Shown here one piece after another: positions 53,795-63,121 of a DNA stretch of 64,000 bases; the stretch's first letter is position 1; each line of letters opens with the position of its first letter. A program made the position numbers and the translations under genes. The stretch comes from Nitrospiraceae bacterium (GTDB lineage Bacteria; Nitrospirota; Nitrospiria; Nitrospirales; Nitrospiraceae), in assembly GCA_013140715.1 (NCBI GenBank), contig JABFSG010000016.1:1-64000 (forward strand), given 5' to 3'. The notes beneath the pieces are model-generated. The model worked only from the letters and a program-made list of their open reading frames with translations, ran no database searches and had not been told where the DNA came from.

Positions 53795-55350
53795 CGCGAT
53801 CCGCCTTGGATCTCCAGCTGTTCGTCACTGTCCACCAGCAACGGCGCTGTCCCACCGGCAGAGGGGTGGGCAGTCGGTGCCACCTTCTCGCGGGACATGG
53901 AGGCAAGGGTGTTGGTCACGCTCTCGTGCATCCGGCTGACGATCGGATTCGGATAGAACCCGATCCAAAATATCAGCAGGACCAGCGGGACCAAGGTGAC
54001 GAATTCCCGTTGGTCAAGGTCCCTGAGAGTCGGAAGATGGTGCGGCGACGGAACCCCGAAGACCACTCGCTGGACCATCCAGAGGAGATAGGTAGCGGCG
54101 AGAATAATGCCCAACGATGCCACGGCAGTTGCGATCTTGCTCCAGGAAAACGTGCCAACGAGGACTAGGAATTCTCCGACAAAACTATTGGTGCCGGGAA
54201 GGCCGAGCGAAGACAGGGCAAAAATCACCAAGAAAGTTGCATACTGCGGCATCGGTGCTGCCAGTCCGACATTGTCGGCGATCAGCCGGCTGTGGGTGCG
54301 CTCATAGATGATCCCGACACAGAGGAACAGCCCGCCGGTCGTAATCCCATGGTTGACCATCTGAAGGACAGCGCCTTCGATGCCCTGTTGGTTTAAAACA
54401 AACAGGCCCAGGGTCACAAACCCCATGTGGCTCACACTCGAATAGGCAATCAGTTTCTTGAGATCGACTTGGGCCAGCGCCATATAGGCGCCGTAGATGA
54501 TCGCGATGATGGAGAGGACGACCATGATGGGTGTAAAAAAACGGCTGGCATCCGGCAACATCGGCAAGCTGAATCGCAGAAATCCATAGGTGCCCATTTT
54601 CAACAGAATGCTGGCGAGAATGACGCTCCCGGCGGTTGGGGCTTCGACGTGGGCGTCCGGGAGCCAGGTGTGAAAGGGAAACATGGGAACCTTCACGGCG
54701 AAGGCTGCGAAAAACGCGAGAAAGAGCCACATTTGCAGCTGAGCGGGGTAGGTGCCTTGGCTCAATGCGAGGATGTCGAACGTATGCCCGCCATAATAGT
54801 ACATGACGAAGATGGCCACGAGCAGGAGCATGCTCCCTGCAAGGGTGTACAGAAAGAACTTGATGGCAGCATAGAGCCTGTTAGCCCCTCCCCAGACTCC
54901 GATGAGGAGGTACATCGGAATCAGCATGGCCTCCCAAAAGACATAGAACAGGACGAAATCCAAGGCGGCAAAGACCCCAATCATGGCCGTCTCCATGACG
55001 AGCACCATGGCCATGAAGCCCCGAACTCTCGTGGTGATCGCATTCCAGGATGCCAAGACGCAGAGCGGCATGATCCCGACGGTCATCAACACCAAGGGAA
55101 GACTGATTCCATCCAGACCCAGACTGTAGTAAATGGGAGGAGCGTTGATCCAGGCGACGTGTTCGGTGAACTGCATCTGACTGGTCTGGGGATCGAAGAG
55201 CCACCAGAGCGGGAGAGCGACACACAGATCGGCCAGGGTCGCGGCCAACGCAATCCATCGAGCGGTTGATTCCGGCACGAACGACATCGCAATGGCTCCC
55301 GCGAGGGGAAGCACAAGGAGCAGCGAGAGCCATGGGAAGGAATTGGTCAT
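53791..55350 (-). CDS. nuoM: NADH-quinone oxidoreductase subunit M
   Basis: The 519-residue protein has about 14 membrane helices with the antiporter motif FYVFWEAMLIPMYLLIGVWG (conserved Glu), VKVPMFPFHTWLPDAHVEAP (conserved Lys and His) and KKLIAYSSVSHMGFVTLGLF. NuoM is an antiporter-like proton-pumping subunit. The frame is open upstream to 55611, but that part is not family-like; the ATG at 55350 gives the standard N-terminus. The final four bases overlap nuoN. Confidence 0.97.
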   Translation of the reverse strand: MTNSFPWLSLLLVLPLAGAIAMSFVPESTARWIALAATLADLCVALPLWWLFDPQTSQMQFTEHVAWINAPPIYYSLGLDGISLPLVLMTVGIMPLCVLASWNAITTRVRGFMAMVLVMETAMIGVFAALDFVLFYVFWEAMLIPMYLLIGVWGGANRLYAAIKFFLYTLAGSMLLLVAIFVMYYYGGHTFDILALSQGTYPAQLQMWLFLAFFAAFAVKVPMFPFHTWLPDAHVEAPTAGSVILASILLKMGTYGFLRFSLPMLPDASRFFTPIMVVLSIIAIIYGAYMALAQVDLKKLIAYSSVSHMGFVTLGLFVLNQQGIEGAVLQMVNHGITTGGLFLCVGIIYERTHSRLIADNVGLAAPMPQYATFLVIFALSSLGLPGTNSFVGEFLVLVGTFSWSKIATAVASLGIILAATYLLWMVQRVVFGVPSPHHLPTLRDLDQREFVTLVPLVLLIFWIGFYPNPIVSRMHESVTNTLASMSREKVAPTAHPSAGGTAPLLVDSDEQLEIQGGSR

Positions 55351-55439
55351 GGATCGTTGGTCACGAGTCACGTGTCGTCGTCGAGAGAACAAGCATTCGT
55401 TGTTCCCGCCATCCGACGACCGTCGCCCGGTAACACTCC

Positions 55440-57341
55440 TTAAAGAAAGAAGTACATCGTAAAAAGAACCACCGCCCCAAGCGCCATCCCGAGCGCATAA
55501 TGTTGCGCCTGCCCGCTTTGCGTGAGCCTCAGGAGCCATCCTCCCCAGGCAATCGCGCGGGCAACACCGTTCACTGCGCCATCGATCACGTTCACATCCA
55601 CACGCTTCCACAGTTCGCTCGCGCCGAAAAAGGTCGGTCGGACGATCGTTCGATCATAGGCCTCGTCGACATACCATTTGTTCAGCGACGCCCGATACAA
55701 CGATTGCCACTGGCTGGCAAGTCGATCAGGCAGGGCCGGGTTGACTACATAGAAGTAATAGGCACCGGCAATTCCGAGCAACCCCATACATGTGGCCGCC
55801 ACCATGATGCCGATGGCAGCTCCTCCCTCGTGAGTCGCCTCGGCTGCGCCTGTCTCGAACAGAGGGTCAAGAAACTCCGGAATGCCGAGATAGCCTGTCA
55901 GGATGCTGAGCATAGCCAAGACGATGAGCGGCAAGGTCATGGTGTTCGAAGGTTCGTGGACGTGGTCTGCATGGTGTGGATCGACATGCGAGGGCCCCCA
56001 AAACGTGACAAAGACCAGCCGGAAGCTGTAGAAGGCCGTCATCAGCGCCGTCACCAGGCCGAGCAGGGTCAGGCACTGACCGAGGGGACCGGCTGACCAA
56101 GCCGAGACGAGCAGATGGTCCTTGCTGAAGAATCCTGACGTCAGGGGGAATCCTGCAAGGGCAAGAGAGCCGACCACGAACGTCCAATAGGTAATTGGCA
56201 ATTTATGTTTCAGCCCGCCCATGCGCCGCATATCCTGTTCGTGATGCAGGGCGATGATGACGGACCCGCAACCGAGAAACAGGAGGGCTTTGAAGGCGCC
56301 GTGCGTCAGGAGATGGTACATACCGGCGGCATAGGCGCCGAGACCGCAGGCCATGACCATGTAGCCGAGCTGGCTGATAGTCGAGTAGGCAACGACGCGC
56401 TTGATATCGGTCTGGGTCAAGGCAATGGTTGCCCCCACAATCATCGTGATACCGCCCGTGATCGCCACGAGCGTCATGGCGGTGGGGGACAAGTTATAAA
56501 GAGGAGCCAATCGTGCGACCATGAACACGCCGGCAGTGACCATCGTAGCGGCATGGATCAACGCCGAAATAGGGGTCGGACCTTCCATGGCATCCGGCAG
56601 CCAAACGTGGAGGGGTACCTGCGCCGATTTGCCGACTGCGCCGGTGAATAATAAAACGCAGATGAGTGTGAGCAGGGAGACGTCCCAGGTTCCTCCAAAT
56701 GGGCCGAGGACATTGATGACCTCGCCTGCGGACTCATGCGCACGAACGAATATTTCGGAATAGTCGAGCGACCCAAAGCTGTACCAGACCAACAGGAGAC
56801 CGAGCATGAAGCCGAAGTCGCCGATACGGTTGACGATGAAGGCCTTCATGGCGGCGGAGCAGGCAGCCGGACGATCGTACCAGTGACCGATGAGCAAATA
56901 GGAACAGAGACCGACCGCTTCCCAGAATACGAAGAGCTGAAGCAGGTTGTCTGCCATCACCAACATCAGCATCGAGAAGGTAAAGAGGGCGATATAGCTG
57001 AAAAACCGGGCATAGCCGGGATCTCTGTGCATGTACCCGATGGTATAGATGTGGACGAGCGAACTCACGGTCGTAACGAGTAACAACATCACGGCGGTGA
57101 GCCGGTCGATGGAGAAGCCGATATGGATATCGAGCAGACCGGAGGTGAGCCAGCTGTAGAGTGGGAAACTCGTCTGGTGGCCACCGGCTACATCGAAAAA
57201 GACCATGAGCGCGAGCAGCCATGACACGACAACCGCCGGGACGGCAACGAGATGGGCCTTGTCCTTGATCCAATGTCCGAAGATCCCGAGAATCAGGAAA
57301 GCGGCGAAGGGAAGCAATGGGATCAGTGTGTACGTCATCAT
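55440..57341 (-). CDS. nuoL: NADH-quinone oxidoreductase subunit L
   Basis: The 633-residue protein is the largest antiporter-like subunit, with the motif LFVFWEAVGLCSYLLIGHWY (conserved Glu), SAQVPLHVWLPDAMEGPTPI (conserved Lys and His) and DIKRVVAYSTISQLGYMVMA. The C-terminal part, with the long lateral helix of complex I, is present. An 89-base spacer separates it from nuoM. Confidence 0.97.
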   Translation of the reverse strand: MMTYTLIPLLPFAAFLILGIFGHWIKDKAHLVAVPAVVVSWLLALMVFFDVAGGHQTSFPLYSWLTSGLLDIHIGFSIDRLTAVMLLLVTTVSSLVHIYTIGYMHRDPGYARFFSYIALFTFSMLMLVMADNLLQLFVFWEAVGLCSYLLIGHWYDRPAACSAAMKAFIVNRIGDFGFMLGLLLVWYSFGSLDYSEIFVRAHESAGEVINVLGPFGGTWDVSLLTLICVLLFTGAVGKSAQVPLHVWLPDAMEGPTPISALIHAATMVTAGVFMVARLAPLYNLSPTAMTLVAITGGITMIVGATIALTQTDIKRVVAYSTISQLGYMVMACGLGAYAAGMYHLLTHGAFKALLFLGCGSVIIALHHEQDMRRMGGLKHKLPITYWTFVVGSLALAGFPLTSGFFSKDHLLVSAWSAGPLGQCLTLLGLVTALMTAFYSFRLVFVTFWGPSHVDPHHADHVHEPSNTMTLPLIVLAMLSILTGYLGIPEFLDPLFETGAAEATHEGGAAIGIMVAATCMGLLGIAGAYYFYVVNPALPDRLASQWQSLYRASLNKWYVDEAYDRTIVRPTFFGASELWKRVDVNVIDGAVNGVARAIAWGGWLLRLTQSGQAQHYALGMALGAVVLFTMYFFL

Positions 57342-57356
57342 GAGCTAATAGCTGCC

Positions 57357-57474
57357 GGCGTATGGTCTATAGCCAAGAGTTGCTGGCGGACGAGAGACAT
57401 GCTGTAGCTTGGTGTCGACTCATTCCCACGCGCTCTGGCTTTCTCTCCCGGTCCGAGCCATACGCTATGGGCCA
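57357..57474. repeat. Degenerate-word hairpin between nuoK and nuoL
   Basis: GGCGTATGGTCTATAGCC (57357-57374) and GAGCCATACGCTATGGGCC (57455-57473) contain complementary GCGTATGG and CCATACGC and related words. It occupies most of the 151-base space between the two genes. Confidence 0.5.
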
Positions 57475-57492
57475 TCACCTCTGTGATCCGTT

Positions 57493-57798
57493 CTACCATT
57501 TCAGCAACTGAAATTCGTCGATGTTGATCGTGGATTTGGTTCGATACAGGGCAATGATGATGGCCAACCCGACTGCGACTTCCGCCGCAGCGACGGTCAG
57601 GGTAAAAAATACGAACACCTGTCCTGCTACATTGTGGAAGTACTGAGAAAAGGCGACGAAGTTGATATTTGTCGCGTTCAACATCAATTCGACCGACAGC
57701 AGAATAATGATGATATTTCGGCGCAGGAGCACCCCGACGACTCCCGTCAGGAACATGATGCCGCTCAGTACAAGATAATAGGACAACGGGACCGTCAT
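57493..57798 (-). CDS. nuoK: NADH-quinone oxidoreductase subunit K
   Basis: The 101-residue protein has three membrane helices. The conserved glutamates lie in [20 protein letters not shown] and [20 protein letters not shown], as in NuoK, which helps form the proton path at the junction of the membrane arm. Length and motifs are standard. Confidence 0.97.
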   Translation of the reverse strand: MTVPLSYYLVLSGIMFLTGVVGVLLRRNIIIILLSVELMLNATNINFVAFSQYFHNVAGQVFVFFTLTVAAAEVAVGLAIIIALYRTKSTINIDEFQLLKW

Positions 57799-57821
57799 GA
57801 AACCCTCGTGAAGCGCGCCTG

Positions 57822-57907
57822 GTGAAACGTGAAACGTGAAACGTGAAACGCCGGAAGAAGGTAACGACTCGGGGCCTTTAACGAATTACGATTCACGCTT
57901 CACGCTC
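57822..57907. repeat. Degenerate-word hairpin element
   Basis: The left arm (57822-57850) is four tandem copies of GTGAAAC; the right arm (57881-57907) has ATTCACGCTTCACGC words. The right arm contains the nuoJ stop and last four codons. It sits between nuoK and nuoJ. Confidence 0.7.
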
Positions 57908-58408
57908 TCCAACGTCTTTTTTGGCCAGGACGATCGCCCCGATCATCGCCACGAGTAGAATCAAAGACGCCACCTCGAAGGGAAACAAATAGGTGGTATA
58001 GAGCACGTCGCCTATCGCCGCCGTATTTCCTGCTCCGCCGATTGCCGTTTCTGCGTCGGTTGCAACGGCAGGAGTCGTCGAACCCTTCATCGCCGTCAAG
58101 ATAATAGCTTCGATCACCAGAGTCGCTCCCACCGCCGCGGCCATGGGCCATTGTCGATGGTAGCGGACATCCTGTTTCAGATTCAGCAACATGACGACGA
58201 ACAGATAGAGGACCAAGATGGCGCCGGCGTAGACGATAATTTGAACGGCTGCGAGGAATTCAGCATGAAGCGTGACATAGAGCCCCGCCACGTGGAAAAA
58301 CATGACCAGAAGCGCCAGCGTACTATAGATAGGATTGCGCAACGCGACCACGAGCACCGATGTTGCGGCGATCACACAAGCAAAATAGAAAAAGAATGCC
58401 TGTTCCAT
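57893..58408 (-). CDS. nuoJ: NADH-quinone oxidoreductase subunit J
   Basis: The 171-residue protein has five membrane helices with the NuoJ pattern RNPIYSTLALLVMFFHVAGL and QIIVYAGAILVLYLFVVMLL, which holds the pi-bulge helix of complex I. The ATG at 58408 is used; the 27 upstream residues in the open frame are not family-like. Its final residues EREA are encoded by the hairpin words. Confidence 0.96.
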   Translation of the reverse strand: MEQAFFFYFACVIAATSVLVVALRNPIYSTLALLVMFFHVAGLYVTLHAEFLAAVQIIVYAGAILVLYLFVVMLLNLKQDVRYHRQWPMAAAVGATLVIEAIILTAMKGSTTPAVATDAETAIGGAGNTAAIGDVLYTTYLFPFEVASLILLVAMIGAIVLAKKDVGEREA

Positions 58409-58560
58409 TACGCGTGTTCCTCTAGACTGCTGCCATCTTGCCCGCACGAGCGGCGAACCGAGCGAGACAGGCGACGCACCAGATGCCACACCCTGTTCCT
58501 GCCTGTCGCGCAGCTCACGCCCATCTACGCCAGTCTTGCGCAGTTATCCGGCGTGGAGAT

Positions 58561-59100
58561 TCAGTCAGGTTTTTGCGGCAGGTGCTTGAATGCGACGTTG
58601 AAGAACGCCACATTCGGATGCTGGAGCTCCAACTGCTTCTCGCGAACCGGGAACGACCGGTCGCCGATGGCGAGCAATTGTTCCTTATTGAGGTGCAGTT
58701 GCCGCTTGTCGTATACCGACCACTCGTATTCGCGCGTCATGCCGAGGGCATCGACCGGACAGGCATCGACGCACAGGCCGCAAAACAAGCAGCGGGTCAT
58801 GTCCATGTAATACTCTTTCGAATAGCGCTTCGTCGGCTCGCCCGGCACTTCCGCGCTGACCACGCGAATCACACGAGAGGGACAGGCGGCTTCGCACAGG
58901 TCGCAGCCGACACATTTTTCCGTCCCGTCGTCGTACCGCAACAAGGACAGCATCCCGCGATAGTTATCCGGCAACGCCCGCTTTTCATGCGGGTATTGCA
59001 TGGTGATCGGCTTGTAATGCAGGAGATGCGACATCGTCGCTCTCATCCCGACGACAAGCTCGTAGAACGTGATGGTTTTGATCCATGCCTTGAACGTCAT
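58561..59100 (-). CDS. nuoI: NADH-quinone oxidoreductase subunit I
   Basis: The 179-residue protein binds two [4Fe-4S] clusters (N6a and N6b): CVGCDLCEAACPSRVIRV and CLFCGLCVDACPVDALGM. They pass electrons from the NADH arm toward the quinone site. The ATG at 59100 gives the usual N-terminus; the long open frame upstream to 59427 is hairpin and nuoH-side sequence. Confidence 0.97.
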   Translation of the reverse strand: MTFKAWIKTITFYELVVGMRATMSHLLHYKPITMQYPHEKRALPDNYRGMLSLLRYDDGTEKCVGCDLCEAACPSRVIRVVSAEVPGEPTKRYSKEYYMDMTRCLFCGLCVDACPVDALGMTREYEWSVYDKRQLHLNKEQLLAIGDRSFPVREKQLELQHPNVAFFNVAFKHLPQKPD

Positions 59101-59102
59101 GT

Positions 59103-59243
59103 CTGTCTGGTTCGTCTCGTTGGTTTGTTCGGTTTCTTTGGTTTGTTTAGTCGTTCTGCATTGTCTAGATGGAGTTAATACCTGCGCACCCTCCTCAATT
59201 TCGATCCTGCCAACCAAAGAAACGAAAGAAGCCGAACAAACCC
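59103..59243. repeat. Degenerate-word hairpin between nuoI and nuoH
   Basis: Left arm 59103-59150 (GGTTTGTTCGGTTTCTTTGG words) faces right arm 59210-59243 (CCAACCAAAGAAACGAAAGA and GCCGAACAAACCC). About 25 of 30 bases pair. It fills the space between the nuoH stop and nuoI start. Confidence 0.7.
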
Positions 59244-59252
59244 AACACCGCT

Positions 59253-60347
59253 TCAGCCCCTCGGAAATAAATACACGGTGACCGCCGTGATGATGATGTT
59301 GGCCAAGGCAATCGGCAATAGAACTTTCCAGCCAAACCGCATCAATTGATCGTATCGCAATCGAGGCAACGTGGCGCGCAACCAGATGAACATGAAGAGG
59401 AAAAAATAGACTTTGGCGGCAAACCAAACAATGTGCTCTATCCAGGCCAGCTGTTCGAGGCCGATATACTCGAAGATTGTGCCAGGGTAGGGCGCGTTCC
59501 AGCCACCCAAGAACAACGACGCGGCGACGCAGGACACGAGGACCATGCTGGCGTATTCCGCGCTGACGAAAAAGGCGAACTTCATACCGCTGTATTCCGT
59601 GAAGAACCCCGCCACCAATTCGCTTTCTGCTTCAGGAAGATCGAAGGGGATACGATTGGTCTCGGCCACGCCGGCAATGACAAAGACGACAAAGGCGAAC
59701 ACTTGGGTATGGATGGGAAAGAATCCATCGGGGCGCGCCCCCCAAACGAACCAATGCCAAAAACCGCCTGCCTGGGCTTCCGTAATCTCCACCAGGCTCA
59801 AAGACCCCGACAATAGCAGCACGCCGACGATAGCCAGCCCGACGTTCAACTCGTAGCTGATGACCTGGGCCGCAGAGCGTAAGCCTCCCAGCAGCGAATA
59901 TTTGCTGTTGGACGACCAACCTCCCAGAATAATGCCGTAGGCACCGATCGAAGCAATCGCCAGGATGTACAAGATCCCGATGTTGATATCGGCGACGACG
60001 AACGGTTTAATCGTCAGCCCACCGATGTCCAGAGTCATGTCCGGGCCGAAGGGAATGACGGCGAATCCGATCATGGAGACGACCATCGTCAGCATCGGCG
60101 CCAGAGCGAACATGGCCTTGTTCGCGCCGGCTGGCACAATGTCCTCCTTGAAGAACAATTTGACTCCGTCGGCGAGCGGTTGCAGGATGCCATAGGGGCC
60201 GACTTCCATCGGTCCCATGCGGTCCTGCATCCAGCCGAGCACCTTTCGCTCGGCCAGGGTCATGATCGCGACCGTCAACATCACGATGCTCATCTCTGCC
60301 AATATCTGCACAAAGGAAATTGCCAGTCGCAAGCTTAGCTCAGTCAC
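59253..60347 (-). CDS. nuoH: NADH-quinone oxidoreductase subunit H
   Basis: The 364-residue protein has eight membrane helices and the quinone-site signatures ERKVLGWMQDRMGPMEVGPY, ADGVKLFFKEDI and PFDLPEAESELVAGFFTEYS. NuoH links the quinone-binding chamber to the membrane arm. I place the start at GTG 60347, with GGGAG eight bases before; an in-frame TTG lies at 60368. Confidence 0.96.
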   Translation of the reverse strand: MTELSLRLAISFVQILAEMSIVMLTVAIMTLAERKVLGWMQDRMGPMEVGPYGILQPLADGVKLFFKEDIVPAGANKAMFALAPMLTMVVSMIGFAVIPFGPDMTLDIGGLTIKPFVVADINIGILYILAIASIGAYGIILGGWSSNSKYSLLGGLRSAAQVISYELNVGLAIVGVLLLSGSLSLVEITEAQAGGFWHWFVWGARPDGFFPIHTQVFAFVVFVIAGVAETNRIPFDLPEAESELVAGFFTEYSGMKFAFFVSAEYASMVLVSCVAASLFLGGWNAPYPGTIFEYIGLEQLAWIEHIVWFAAKVYFFLFMFIWLRATLPRLRYDQLMRFGWKVLLPIALANIIITAVTVYLFPRG

Positions 60348-60396
60348 TGCCGCACTCCCTGATGACAAGTGAAAAATACCATCGGTTTCCGTCCGT

Positions 60397-63063
60397 TCAC
60401 GTTGCTTTCAACACGGACACAATCGCCGTCCGAAAGGACGGGACTTTCGTATCCGGATCGATGACACAGTCGAAAAGTCGCAAGGCCTCCTGCGCGAAGT
60501 GATCGGGGAGCCAGGCCAACCCCTCAGGCACCCGCTCGAGCACTTTCACCGTAGTGATGAATTGACCACGGTTGTTCGAAAGACGAACTCGATCTCCCGA
60601 TCCGAGAGAAAATCGAGCGGCATCTACTGGATTCATCTGCAACAACCCGCTCGGTTCGATCTGCAACAGTCCCTTTGAGTGGGTCGACAGTTTCCCTGAA
60701 TGAAACAGGCTCTGGACCAGTCCAAGCTGGACCGTGCCTTCCTGCCGCACGGCTCGCGGAGGCAGTGTATACCGAATCGCCACGTCATGGCGATATCCCT
60801 CGGTTACGTATCGGTCGATTGCGGAAGGATCTGCAGTGGGAGCGATCGGCGAAGGCCCGAGGGAGCCATAGCCTGGAATCACCGACCGAATCTCTTTGAG
60901 GATCTCTTTGGCTTCGCCGTATTCCAACGGCGCGCCGAGAAAGACCGAGAATGCCGACAGGATTTCCCAGTCGGGGCGGCTGTCGCCCACCGGATCGATT
61001 GCGGGCCTGACAGCCTGGACATGGCCCTCGGTATTGGTGAAGGTCCCGGCTTTTTCCATGGCCGAAGCTGCGGGAAGCACGACATGGGCAAGCGCGGCTG
61101 TTTCCGTGAGAAACAGCTCCTGGCATACAAGAAAATCGAGTTTGCTCAGCGCTTCTTTGGTTCTGATCTGGGAGGGAAGGCTCCCAACAGGATTCTCTCC
61201 CACGACGAAGAGACTCTTAATGATCCCGGCGCTCGCTCGGTCGATCATCTCGATGAGAGTGCTTCCCGGTACGAGAGGAATCTCCTCTTTCCAGGCGCGA
61301 GCCATCCGGTCGCGCGAGTCCTGATCCGTCAGGTCGAGCGCTCCCGGCAGCAGCTCCGCAACCGCCCCCATTTCAACCGCTCCCTGATCGTTATTCTCTT
61401 CCGCCAAGGGAGCGAAGCCGCAACCGGGCGAGGTCAACTTTCCAGACAAGAGAAGCAGGTCGAGGAGATTGAGGCAAATGCCGTAACCACCCTGGCTGCG
61501 CAACAGGATCTGTCCGGCAAGGACCACGACACGGCGCCCCCGAACCAGAGAAGCGGCCATCTGGGAGAACAAGTCGCGCGAGATCCCCGTGTTCACGGCA
61601 AGATCTTCCCAGGCTATTTGCTGAACCGCGTGAGAGAGGACCGAGACATAGTCCGGCGCCCGTTGCCGGATTCCAGAATCGACATGGTCTCCTTCAATCA
61701 CAGCCTTCAAGAGGCCGAGAACGGCTGCGCCGAATTGGGACGGGGCGACACAGACATGTTGCCGGGATAGATTGGTAATGTTGCTGATCGTGCCGACCGC
61801 TGGCTGAAGCGCCTCGATCGTCAACAACGTCGCCTCGTATTTTTTGACGGCTTCTTTTACTTTAAGTCCCGTAATCGGATTGGCTTCAGTGATATTCGTA
61901 CCGACCAGGAGCAGCACGTCCGCTTGCACGATGTCCTCGAACGTCACGGTCCAGCGGTGCGTGCCTTGTACCCGTCGCATCGCCTGTACTCCGTTGACGT
62001 GGCCGTACCGCGCGCTGCTGTCCAGGTTATTCGTCCCGATCGTGAGGCGCATAAACTTCTGGAAGAGATAGAGTTCTTCGTTGGTGCAGCGGCCGGAGAT
62101 CAGCCCACCGAAGGCCTGTGGGCCATGAGCCTGCTTGATCCGGTTGGTCTGTTCGGCCACAAACAGGAGCGCCTCCTCCCACGTGGCCTCGACCAGCGTG
62201 CCGTTCCGTCTGATCATCGGATAGGTCACTCGGTCGGGATGACTCGTCGCATGAAATCCAAAATAGCCTCGCGCACAGAGGTCTCCGTTGTTCCGGCCGC
62301 CGCTATGGGCGCTGTTCACCTCGATCAGCTCCTGATCCTTGGTTTGCACCGTGATCTGGCAACCGTCGCCGCAAAACGTGCAGATCGTATCGGCGCGTTT
62401 GAGCATCCAGGGACGGTACTCGTACATCGAGAGCCGGCTGGTGATGGCGCCGACCGGACAGATCTGCACGCAGCCGCCGCAGAACTCACAATCCAAGGGA
62501 TGGTTGCCGAAGGACTTGATCTCGGTCATCGTACCTCGCCCGATCGGGGCGAGAGCCTTCACGTCCATGACCTCGTCGCAATAGCGGACGCAACGCAAAC
62601 ATTGGACGCAACGGTTCATCTGCGTTTCGATCAAGGGGCTGAAATATTCTTTCTGAAAAATACGCTTGGTCTCGGCAAATCGGCTGGTCGCGGTGTATTG
62701 ATGGGAAAAATCTTGAAGGTCGCACCTACCGCCTTGGTCGCAGACCGGGCAATCCAACGGATGATTGGCCAGAATGAATTCGAGCACCGACTTGTGGGCG
62801 TCATTCACGACCGTCGTGGCCGTCCGAACGGCCATGCCTTCGGTTGCCACGGTGCTGCAGGAGGTCTGGAGTTTTCTCACTCGTTCGATCTCGACCAGAC
62901 ACATGCGGCAGTTTGCATCCGGCTTGAGTTTCGGATGGTAGCAGAAATGCGGGATCATCACGCCGGCCTGACGAGCGGCTTCGATCACCAAGGTGCCTTT
63001 CGGCACCGAAATGGAAATGCCGTCGATGGTCAAGCGGACAGTTTCTGTGGTCACATTAGCCAT
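60397..63063 (-). CDS. nuoG: NADH-quinone oxidoreductase subunit G
   Basis: The 888-residue protein starts with a [2Fe-2S] domain (CYHPKLKPDANCRMC), then HPLDCPVCDQGGRCDLQ, CVQCLRCVRYC and CEFCGGCVQICP, which bind further clusters. CTFCGDGC at the start of the molybdopterin-like domain could bind an N7-type cluster. The rest is the formate-dehydrogenase-like fold typical of NuoG. A cluster-rich N-terminus and full C-terminal half are both intact. It ends 50 bases before the nuoH GTG. Confidence 0.97.
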   Translation of the reverse strand: MANVTTETVRLTIDGISISVPKGTLVIEAARQAGVMIPHFCYHPKLKPDANCRMCLVEIERVRKLQTSCSTVATEGMAVRTATTVVNDAHKSVLEFILANHPLDCPVCDQGGRCDLQDFSHQYTATSRFAETKRIFQKEYFSPLIETQMNRCVQCLRCVRYCDEVMDVKALAPIGRGTMTEIKSFGNHPLDCEFCGGCVQICPVGAITSRLSMYEYRPWMLKRADTICTFCGDGCQITVQTKDQELIEVNSAHSGGRNNGDLCARGYFGFHATSHPDRVTYPMIRRNGTLVEATWEEALLFVAEQTNRIKQAHGPQAFGGLISGRCTNEELYLFQKFMRLTIGTNNLDSSARYGHVNGVQAMRRVQGTHRWTVTFEDIVQADVLLLVGTNITEANPITGLKVKEAVKKYEATLLTIEALQPAVGTISNITNLSRQHVCVAPSQFGAAVLGLLKAVIEGDHVDSGIRQRAPDYVSVLSHAVQQIAWEDLAVNTGISRDLFSQMAASLVRGRRVVVLAGQILLRSQGGYGICLNLLDLLLLSGKLTSPGCGFAPLAEENNDQGAVEMGAVAELLPGALDLTDQDSRDRMARAWKEEIPLVPGSTLIEMIDRASAGIIKSLFVVGENPVGSLPSQIRTKEALSKLDFLVCQELFLTETAALAHVVLPAASAMEKAGTFTNTEGHVQAVRPAIDPVGDSRPDWEILSAFSVFLGAPLEYGEAKEILKEIRSVIPGYGSLGPSPIAPTADPSAIDRYVTEGYRHDVAIRYTLPPRAVRQEGTVQLGLVQSLFHSGKLSTHSKGLLQIEPSGLLQMNPVDAARFSLGSGDRVRLSNNRGQFITTVKVLERVPEGLAWLPDHFAQEALRLFDCVIDPDTKVPSFRTAIVSVLKAT

Positions 63064-63065
63064 AG

Positions 63066-63116
63066 GTTCGTCTTCAAGTCAGAACGTCCGAAAGTCTTCA
63101 CGTCGAAACGTTCGAC
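63066..63116. repeat. Degenerate-word repeat between nuoF and nuoG
   Basis: GTCTTCAAGTCAGAACGTCC and GAAAGTCTTCACGTCGAAACG words fill the 58-base space. Complementary GTCTTC/GAAAGAC-like arms are imperfect. Same style as the other spacer elements. Confidence 0.45.
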
Positions 63117-63121
63117 CATTT

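Noticed and set aside
55351-55611. Long N-terminal extension of nuoM
   Set aside because: The extension is charged, non-family and overlaps nuoL; the ATG at 55350 gives the family N-terminus.
59101-59427. N-terminal extension of nuoI
   Set aside because: It consists of hairpin words and the opposite frame of nuoH sequence; the family start is at 59100.
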